From the NCBI GenBank assembly GCA_020053185.1, contig JAGVNP010000279.1, forward strand, positions 1-11,116: a DNA stretch of 11,116 nucleotides. The letters are read 5' to 3'. This document shows, in pieces, positions 6,835 through 11,116 of this stretch; positions within the stretch are counted from its first letter, which is position 1, and the number at the start of each line of letters is the position of its first letter. The stretch is from Deltaproteobacteria bacterium (GTDB taxonomy: Bacteria > Desulfobacterota > Desulfomonilia > UBA1062). The position numbers and the translations under genes are program-made. The notes beneath the pieces were generated by a model that was not told where the DNA came from, ran no database searches, and saw only the letters and a list, made by a program, of their open reading frames with translations.

Positions 6835-7433
6835 TCACTTCTGATGTATCCCTTATTGCAAAACTTGTCCTGCAGAGTAAGGGAACTGTAATTGCCTATC
6901 CTACCGAGACCTTCTACGGACTTGGCGCAATGATCTCGGATAGTGAAGCAATAGAAAAAATCTATACGATCAAGCAGCGCGAGTGGGCAAAAGGAGTGAT
7001 CGTGCTTGTAGCTTCCATGAAAGAGGCAATAGCCCTTGCTGAAATCGGCCAAAAAGAAAAAGAGGTACTGGAAGATTTCTGGCCAGGCCCTTTAACCGCC
7101 GTGCTCAAGGCAAAACAAGGAATTGATCCAAGGCTGTTGGTGAATGGATGCATTGCACTGAGGATTTCCTCGAATCCGTATGCAAGGACGCTTGCAGAAG
7201 AGCTAGGGCCCATTACCTCCACCTCGGCAAACATCGCAGGAGGTGATCCGGCAAAAAGCCCTAATGAAGTAATCCAGTATAACCTTCCGATCGACGGCCT
7301 TCTTGATGGAGGCTACACAAGGGGAAAAAAGCCATCAACGATTGTGGATTTTACAAGAACTCCTCCGGAGTGCATCAGGGAAGGCGAGATCCCTTTCCCG
7401 AATATTACTGCGTACTTTTCCCGGCCAAGATAG
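6828..7433 (+). CDS. tsaC: L-threonylcarbamoyladenylate synthase, TsaC/Sua5/YrdC family
   Basis: This enzyme makes threonylcarbamoyl-AMP from Thr, bicarbonate and ATP, the first step of the t6A37 modification of ANN-decoding tRNAs. At 201 aa it is the short single-domain form without the Sua5 C-terminal domain. The motifs are YPTETFYGLG (24-33), K49-x-R51 in IKQRE, FWPGPLT (84-90), the nucleotide-binding STSAN (131-135) and PSTIVD (169-174). An oddity is that the usual Lys-Pro after the KxR motif reads Lys-Gly here (AKGVIVLVA). The ATG overlaps the end of purE by 7 bp and has no Shine-Dalgarno, so its translation probably depends on ribosomes finishing purE. It is the last gene of the operon and converges on the LysM/DUF4015 gene. 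A YciO-like paralogue of unknown substrate is the main alternative. Confidence 0.92.
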   Translation: MLITSDVSLIAKLVLQSKGTVIAYPTETFYGLGAMISDSEAIEKIYTIKQREWAKGVIVLVASMKEAIALAEIGQKEKEVLEDFWPGPLTAVLKAKQGIDPRLLVNGCIALRISSNPYARTLAEELGPITSTSANIAGGDPAKSPNEVIQYNLPIDGLLDGGYTRGKKPSTIVDFTRTPPECIREGEIPFPNITAYFSRPR

Positions 7434-7445
7434 AGACGAAAATAT

Positions 7446-7463
7446 AATTTTTAAGGAAAAATT
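7446..7463. terminator. Weak AT-rich hairpin between convergent genes
   Basis: AATTTTT pairs with AAAAATT around AAGG in the 46-bp gap between tsaC and the convergent LysM/DUF4015 gene. It could stop transcription from both sides, but the stem lacks GC pairs, so it is not a typical intrinsic terminator. Confidence 0.3.
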
Positions 7464-7479
7464 CAGATTGTAAGAGTTT

Positions 7480-8757
7480 CTACTGAGCCTTGGACGTTTC
7501 TGCTTTAATTTTCTGGACAGGATTTGGGCTAAAGGCCTTTGATAAAGCGATATTACCCATGGCTGTATAGGCATCATTATAGTGATTTCCTGGGCTCCAC
7601 AAAAGCCACCCTGTTGCGCCTGAGTCCTGCGCAGCTTCTATCTGGGTCTGTATATATTGCGGCCCGAACTTTCCTTTCGTAACTCGTAAAGGAAATGACT
7701 GAAGCCATGGCCTGATTGCCACCTCTGTGCCTACCATATTTTTAAGTTTTTCAACACCCTGTTGCACAAAAAGATACGGCTCGTCTGCAGGATTATTTAT
7801 ACCGGAAAAATTTTTGCTGAAGTGCGAAGGATAAAGCATTGGTGAGATAATATCCACATATGGTTTCATCTTGTTAACGTCCTGGCCTACTACAAGTACA
7901 TCCTTGTCCCTCTGCCATATTACAATTCCGAACATATCAATAGATAGAAGAACGCCTTTTGAAGAAGTAGCCTCATGGACTTTCTGTAAAAACGAGGCGA
8001 TTACATCCGACCTTGATACACCGGCTATGCCTGTTGAGGTGCTGCTGTTTGCAGGGTACCTGATATAATCCAGCTGCACCTCGTCAATTCCATATGATAC
8101 CAACTCCCGTATAACTACAAGGAGATATTCCTGAACCTCCGGGTTTGCAGGATTAAGCCAATCCTTTTCTAAACACCACTTTGTGGCAGCTGATGCCATT
8201 ATTGAATCTTTGAAGACCACCACCCTTGCCACCACATGAACGTTCATACGGTGCAGACAATCAATCAGTTTGGGAAGATCTTCTATATTTGCCGGATATT
8301 TTTTGTTTGGAGAATATCTGCCTGGTATTGCACTCGTATAGGTAAGACATCCCATGTCATCTTTTGCATCAAAAACCACAGTATTCGCACCGCATATAAC
8401 AAGTTTCTGGGCCGTAAGAAGGATTTCCCGCGAGCTTGCAGATCTTCTATTTACATAAACGCCTTTTGCAGAAAAACCTTTGGCCTTAGAGATGGTTTGA
8501 GGCTTCACCGGGACTTCTCTTGTGATGGAAATACGGAGCTTATCCCCTGGCTCTATAGAGTAATCCTTTATACTGTTAATCCTTCTGATATCCTCTACAA
8601 ATTCCCGTCTTGTCAGCACTGTAGAATATGGAAGATACTTTTTTGCTATTGCACCAAGCGTTTCACCGTCATGGACAGTATGGATTATCCATTCGGATGC
8701 GTTGCTGCTCAATGGAATGATGATACATATAATTAAACAGATTAAGAGTTTTCTCAT
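7480..8757 (-). CDS. Exported LysM plus DUF4015 putative glycoside hydrolase
   Basis: This is a 425-aa secreted protein. Residues 1-20 form a signal peptide (MRKL, hydrophobic core, SNA before the likely cut). A LysM domain, which binds peptidoglycan or chitin-like glycans, spans about 24-78 (HTVHDGETLGAIAKKYLP ... IEPGDKLRI). A DUF4015-type domain with TIM-barrel features covers about 98-405. Its visible motifs are KGVYVN (98-103), VVFDAKDD (127-134), VQLDYIRYP (227-235), LLSIDMFG (270-277), ISPMLYPSHF (304-313) and GWLLWSPGNHY (383-393). D230 and D274 are candidates for active-site acids. The family is annotated as putative glycoside hydrolase and I know of no proven substrate; a cell-wall role is inferred from the LysM. 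The ATG at 8757 begins the signal peptide, and no in-frame ATG, GTG or TTG lies in the eight codons upstream. Its Shine-Dalgarno is unusual and is described separately. Confidence 0.88.
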   Translation of the reverse strand: MRKLLICLIICIIIPLSSNASEWIIHTVHDGETLGAIAKKYLPYSTVLTRREFVEDIRRINSIKDYSIEPGDKLRISITREVPVKPQTISKAKGFSAKGVYVNRRSASSREILLTAQKLVICGANTVVFDAKDDMGCLTYTSAIPGRYSPNKKYPANIEDLPKLIDCLHRMNVHVVARVVVFKDSIMASAATKWCLEKDWLNPANPEVQEYLLVVIRELVSYGIDEVQLDYIRYPANSSTSTGIAGVSRSDVIASFLQKVHEATSSKGVLLSIDMFGIVIWQRDKDVLVVGQDVNKMKPYVDIISPMLYPSHFSKNFSGINNPADEPYLFVQQGVEKLKNMVGTEVAIRPWLQSFPLRVTKGKFGPQYIQTQIEAAQDSGATGWLLWSPGNHYNDAYTAMGNIALSKAFSPNPVQKIKAETSKAQ

Positions 8758-8806
8758 AGTATCATCATTCGGAATTCTCCTTAATATCTTAAGGAGAGAT
8801 CTCCTT
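8754..8806 (-). promoter_or_regulatory. SD-sequestering hairpin and 4-codon mini-ORF
   Basis: On the minus strand AAGGAGA (8782-8776) is the only strong Shine-Dalgarno before the LysM/DUF4015 gene, but it lies about 19 nt from its ATG. It sits instead 7-8 nt before a mini-ORF, ATG ATG ATA CTA TGA (8768-8754), whose TGA overlaps the ATG of the real gene as ATGA. The SD is also the 3' arm of a perfect 9-bp hairpin, TCTCCTTAA/TTAAGGAGA with loop GATA (plus-strand 8776-8797). A second AAGGAGA copy (8806-8800) just upstream could compete for the same TCTCCTT arm. The arrangement suggests regulated, coupled translation. The sequence features are seen directly; the regulation is inference. Confidence 0.55.
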
Positions 8807-8840
8807 TATTTCTGAGATTTCCAAGGGAACTCTCATTGTC

Positions 8841-8846
8841 ATTATA
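8841..8846 (-). promoter_or_regulatory. Consensus -10 box for the LysM/DUF4015 gene
   Basis: A perfect TATAAT on the minus strand lies about 85 bp upstream of the ATG and just upstream of the SD hairpin. No acceptable -35 hexamer is found 16-18 bp before it, so an activator or chance is possible. Confidence 0.3.
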
Positions 8847-8905
8847 AATAATGAATAAAAACATTCCCCGCCCTCATGGACGAGGATGTGAAAAGAGCAA
8901 ACCTT

Positions 8906-8937
8906 ACTCCCAGGCATCTTTAATGATACCTGGGAGT
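8906..8937 (-). terminator. Hairpin terminator behind the FAS1-lipoprotein pair
   Basis: ACTCCCAGG pairs with CCTGGGAGT (9 bp); after one mismatch ATC pairs with GAT around a 6-nt loop. It begins 35 bp after the stop of the small lipoprotein gene. The following minus-strand bases are T-rich (GGTTTGCTCTTTT) but lack an immediate T run, so termination may be incomplete. Confidence 0.5.
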
Positions 8938-8972
8938 GCCTTTAGAATAGAGCCTATTCTTAGTTGGCTGGC

Positions 8973-9140
8973 TTACTCGGCAGGAGGAACTGTTGCATCA
9001 ACACCAGCGGTTGTTACATCAGCTGGAACAACAGTAACTTCCTGGGTTGCCTCTGGAGCAACCTCTTCCTTCTTTTTGCATCCGCCAAAAGCGAATGTGA
9101 AGGCTAAACAAACGATTCCTACTACAAGTAACTTTTTCAT
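8973..9140 (-). CDS. Small probable lipoprotein, 55 aa
   Basis: This is a short exported protein beginning MKKLLVVGIVCLAFTFAFGGC. A basic N-terminus and hydrophobic stretch end in GGC-KKK, which looks like a lipoprotein signal with Cys21 as the acylated residue. The -3 position is Phe rather than the usual Leu, so the lipobox is imperfect. The mature part (about 35 residues) is KKKEEVAPEATQEVTV..., rich in Ala, Val, Thr, Glu and Pro, low-complexity and probably disordered. I cannot assign a function; it could be a membrane-anchored tether or spacer. The start at 9140 is supported by GGAGGA 6 nt upstream; a longer in-frame ATG at 9197 would spoil the signal peptide. It follows the FAS1 gene by 31 bp on the same strand, so the two are probably one transcript. 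Confidence 0.75.
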   Translation of the reverse strand: MKKLLVVGIVCLAFTFAFGGCKKKEEVAPEATQEVTVVPADVTTAGVDATVPPAE

Positions 9141-9171
9141 ACTACTTCCTCCTATGTTTTTTTGCTGAATT

Positions 9172-9672
9172 CTATTCAGCTGGTAATATAACGGCATCTA
9201 TCAAATGAATTACTCCATTTGTACAGATGATATCCGTCTTGATTACTTTTGCATTTCCGAAGAATACTGCCCCGTCTTTTATTTTCACAGAAAATGGTTC
9301 TCCGTTTACCATGAGAACCGTGGATGGCTTCTCCATATCGGATGCCATTACATTTTCCATTGCCACATGAGCAGCAAGCAGCAGATGCAACTTGTCTTTA
9401 TTTTCCGGCTTAAAGAACATCTCTAGTGTTTCAGGTGGGAGCTTTGCAAAAGCCTCATCTGTTGGCGCAAACACAGTAAGAGGACCTTCTCCCTTAAATA
9501 TATCCATAAGATCTGCGGCCCCAACAGCCTTGACAAGGGTGTTCAGCGAACCCAGCTCAATGGCAGTATCAATGACATCTTTATTCTCTGCAGCCTCAAG
9601 ATTTGCCTGGGGAACCAGAAATAAGATTGTAAACACAAAGAAGCTCAAAGCCCGTATAACATTTTTTCGCAT
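9172..9672 (-). CDS. Secreted single-domain fasciclin (FAS1) protein
   Basis: This is a 166-aa exported protein with a signal peptide at about 1-28 (MRKNVIRALSFFVFTILFLV...LEAA). It is followed by one FAS1 domain (about 31-166), a module involved in adhesion or surface interactions. The H1-type motif is LTVFAPTDEAFAKLP (65-79) and the H2-type motif is GVIHLIDAVILP (153-164). Between them is LLLAAHVAMENV in the usual place of the L-x-YHV segment. The length fits bacterial MPB70-like single-FAS1 proteins. I chose the ATG at 9672 because it begins the signal peptide; the frame stays open to 9834, but those 54 residues look non-coding and would bury the signal. The ribosome binding site is modest (TTAGG 4 nt upstream). 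It probably forms a two-gene unit with the small lipoprotein downstream. Confidence 0.9.
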   Translation of the reverse strand: MRKNVIRALSFFVFTILFLVPQANLEAAENKDVIDTAIELGSLNTLVKAVGAADLMDIFKGEGPLTVFAPTDEAFAKLPPETLEMFFKPENKDKLHLLLAAHVAMENVMASDMEKPSTVLMVNGEPFSVKIKDGAVFFGNAKVIKTDIICTNGVIHLIDAVILPAE

Positions 9673-9799
9673 AAAACCTAACTTTATCTCCCCAGTACCC
9701 TTGTAGATTATCTGTTTATCTGTCTTTTCACAGCCACCAGATAGCAGATTGTTCCCGCTCTTCATACTCTTTCCATGGGAGAAATCAAGGTTAAGTTTA

Positions 9800-9830
9800 A
9801 ATATCCGCAGCAAATGGCAGTAAACGGCAG
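9800..9830. repeat. Three 10-bp phased GCAG repeats upstream of FAS1
   Basis: GCAG occurs at 9807-9810, 9817-9820 and 9827-9830, each within a 10-bp unit of the form GCAGnAAAnG (third copy GCAGCCAAAG). On the minus strand this reads as repeated TTTRCTGCC. The spacing is one helical turn, about 135-160 bp upstream of the FAS1 ATG, which would suit cooperative binding of a regulator. No protein can be named. Confidence 0.35.
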
Positions 9831-9834
9831 CCAA

Positions 9835-10018
9835 AGACGGTTATTTTTGTCATTGTTTTGCCTATTTTTCATAAATTTTGTTATTTTTTCAATTCCTTTT
9901 AACTATCTTCATCATTCCAAGTACGCCTAATTATCCCCTGACATATGAAAAATCAGGATAAATTCAAGATTTTCCCGATAAAGCCTGTAAGAAAAATCCT
10001 GACAGAAGTATATATACG
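9835..10018. other. AT-rich spacer between FAS1 and tRNA-Ala
   Basis: I see no gene here. CCTGA (9937-9941) can pair with TCAGG (9953-9957). Alternatively TCAGGAT (9953-9959) can pair with ATCCTGA (9996-10002), giving two mutually exclusive stems downstream of the tRNA on the minus strand. These might be a processing or termination region. No promoter for the FAS1 gene stands out. Confidence 0.4.
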
Positions 10019-10093
10019 TGGTGGAGATGAGGGGATTTGAACCCCCGGCCCCCGCGTTGCGAACGCGATGCTCTCCCGCTGAGCTACATCCCC
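10019..10093 (-). tRNA. tRNA-Ala, anticodon CGC, CCA encoded
   Basis: This is a 75-nt cloverleaf on the minus strand. The acceptor stem is GGGGATG/CATCTCC with a G3-U70 pair, the alanine identity element. The D arm is GCTC-AGCGGGA-GAGC and the anticodon arm TCGCG-TTCGCAA-CGCGG, giving anticodon CGC for GCG codons. The T arm is GGGGG-TTCAAAT-CCCCT. Discriminator A73 is followed by an encoded CCA (10021-10019). It lies 97 bp downstream of the CCA-adding enzyme gene on the same strand. Confidence 0.97.
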
Positions 10094-10190
10094 AATTCAC
10101 ACCGATAATTATCTATTATCTTCCAAGGCCATTTTTCAATTGTATAACCTTAGAAAACCCCCTAATGCAACTTAAAAACAAAACATCAGG

Positions 10191-11116
10191 TTAAGTCTTT
10201 TTTCCCTTTAAAAACATTTTTGCAAGGCTGAGAGCTTCAGATGCATTTTTTATCTCTCCGTCCAGGCCCTTCTGTCTTATAATCCTCAGACAATCACCTA
10301 AACTTCTGCCCTCCTTGAATCCAAGGGCAATAAGATCGCCCCCTTTGACGGGAGGATTGTAATGCCGCCAGTTGGTAATATGTGATGATACCATCTTTTT
10401 TATCTCAGGACTCTTTGTCTTTGCCATTACAAAAAGCACTTCCTCTAAAGATGCGTCTCCCAAAATATCCACTACTTTAGATGGCTTTATCTCACCTTTT
10501 TTTGCAAACTCTTTTAAGATCCCAAGAATTTTTTTCTTTGACTCAACAAGAGAATTCATCTCCATCGGGATCATTCCTAACCGCTCACAAATAGAGGCAA
10601 ATACGTCCTGTTCCATGTGATCTATTAAGGCCAGAAAGAATATAAACCACGGCGATATTACCTCCTGCGTGTAAAGAAGCTTAAACCAGGATATGATTCC
10701 TTCTGCCTGAACAAGGATCTCTTTTATAGCCTGACCATAATCCAGTCCGGGATGTATTGCCTTAAGCACGCCAAGATTTTTAAGCCTGTCCAGACCCTTT
10801 ATTGGCGAATCCTCCAAAAGGATCTGCTTAAATTCGTGGAATATGCGCCCTCCAGGCACATCCTTTAAAAGGCCAGATTGTATGGCAGAATGTATGAGGT
10901 CGAGCGTTTGTTTTCCAAGACTGAAACCAAAGCGCTGCTCAAAACGGACTGCTCTCAGTATCCTTGAAGGGTCTTCAACAAAACTTAAAGAATGAAGGAT
11001 GCGTATTCTCTTTTCTTTAATATCCCTCTGCGCACCAAAGTAATCAATGAGTTCGCCAAATCGCGCATGATTCAATGCAATTGCCATAGTATTTATTGTA
11101 AAGTCTCTCCTATAGA
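10191..11116 (-). CDS. CCA-adding enzyme / poly(A) polymerase family protein, C-terminal part
   Basis: This is a partial gene whose 5' end lies beyond the right edge; about 308 codons are visible. The frame is open to the edge and begins YRRDFTINTMAIALN, the conserved RRDFTIN motif of class II tRNA nucleotidyltransferases, so the Met in MAIALN is internal and not the start. It is followed by LHSLSFVEDPSRILRAVRFEQRFGF, matching the family's nucleotide-recognition and neck region. Next comes an RNA-binding domain (PolyA_pol_RNAbd type, GGRIFHEFKQILLED) and a long helical C-terminal body of about 190 residues. These enzymes add CCA, or only the last A, to tRNA 3' ends. The particular wording of the LSFVEDP motif and the long C-terminus recall the CBS-DHH-polyA polymerase fusions, so DHH and CBS domains may lie upstream. 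That is inference. Confidence 0.9.
   Translation of the reverse strand, partial: YRRDFTINTMAIALNHARFGELIDYFGAQRDIKEKRIRILHSLSFVEDPSRILRAVRFEQRFGFSLGKQTLDLIHSAIQSGLLKDVPGGRIFHEFKQILLEDSPIKGLDRLKNLGVLKAIHPGLDYGQAIKEILVQAEGIISWFKLLYTQEVISPWFIFFLALIDHMEQDVFASICERLGMIPMEMNSLVESKKKILGILKEFAKKGEIKPSKVVDILGDASLEEVLFVMAKTKSPEIKKMVSSHITNWRHYNPPVKGGDLIALGFKEGRSLGDCLRIIRQKGLDGEIKNASEALSLAKMFLKGKKT

Noticed and set aside
8851..9168. Plus-strand open frame antisense to the small lipoprotein
   Set aside because: It is antisense to a gene with a good ribosome binding site and signal peptide, and it crosses the terminator hairpin.
9673..9834. 54-residue N-terminal extension of the FAS1 protein
   Set aside because: It would bury the signal peptide inside the protein, and the extension has no recognisable character. 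The start at 9672 fits export.
9673..9834. Possible riboswitch in the FAS1 leader
   Set aside because: I compared it by eye with c-di-GMP-I and a few other common classes and found no conserved core.

Overview
This window looks like a chromosomal segment of a Gram-negative bacterium of moderate GC content. Most of it is housekeeping sequence, interrupted by one insertion sequence and one repeat-rich intergenic block. The purH-purD-purE-tsaC order, the LysM/DUF4015 exported protein and a CCA-adding enzyme with the LHSLSFVEDPSRILRAVRFE signature together suggest Nitrospirota or the former Deltaproteobacteria. That placement is inference, since no marker gene fixes it.

Layout. Positions 131-1921 hold an apparently intact IS1182-family element, with a DDE transposase on the minus strand and imperfect 18-bp terminal inverted repeats. 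Next to it, also on the minus strand, is a 177-aa protein with an R-x4-H motif typical of HEPN-fold proteins and a good sigma70-type promoter. A 364-bp divergent spacer follows, containing five perfect or near-perfect hairpins in about 180 bp. It ends at an unrecognised 194-aa gene on the plus strand that may be leaderless.

From 3486 to 7433 there is a tight plus-strand operon. It comprises purH (last two steps of IMP synthesis), purD (GAR synthetase), purE (N5-CAIR mutase) and a short TsaC/Sua5-type threonylcarbamoyl-AMP synthase for tRNA t6A. Junctions are 2 bp or overlapping, which implies translational coupling. No purK is present in the window.

Everything from 7480 to the right edge is on the minus strand. 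First is a secreted LysM plus DUF4015 (putative glycoside hydrolase) protein, whose Shine-Dalgarno sequence lies inside a perfect 9-bp hairpin and faces a 4-codon mini-ORF. Next comes a small two-gene unit, a secreted single-domain fasciclin (FAS1) protein followed by a 55-aa probable lipoprotein, with a hairpin terminator behind it. After an AT-rich spacer there is a tRNA-Ala(CGC) with encoded CCA. The window ends in the C-terminal part of a class II CCA-adding enzyme / poly(A) polymerase family gene that runs off the right edge.

The observations most worth a second look are the SD-sequestering hairpin with mini-ORF, the orphan HEPN gene between an IS and a hairpin block, and the hairpin block itself. 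I see no CRISPR array, phage module or clear multi-gene defence system.
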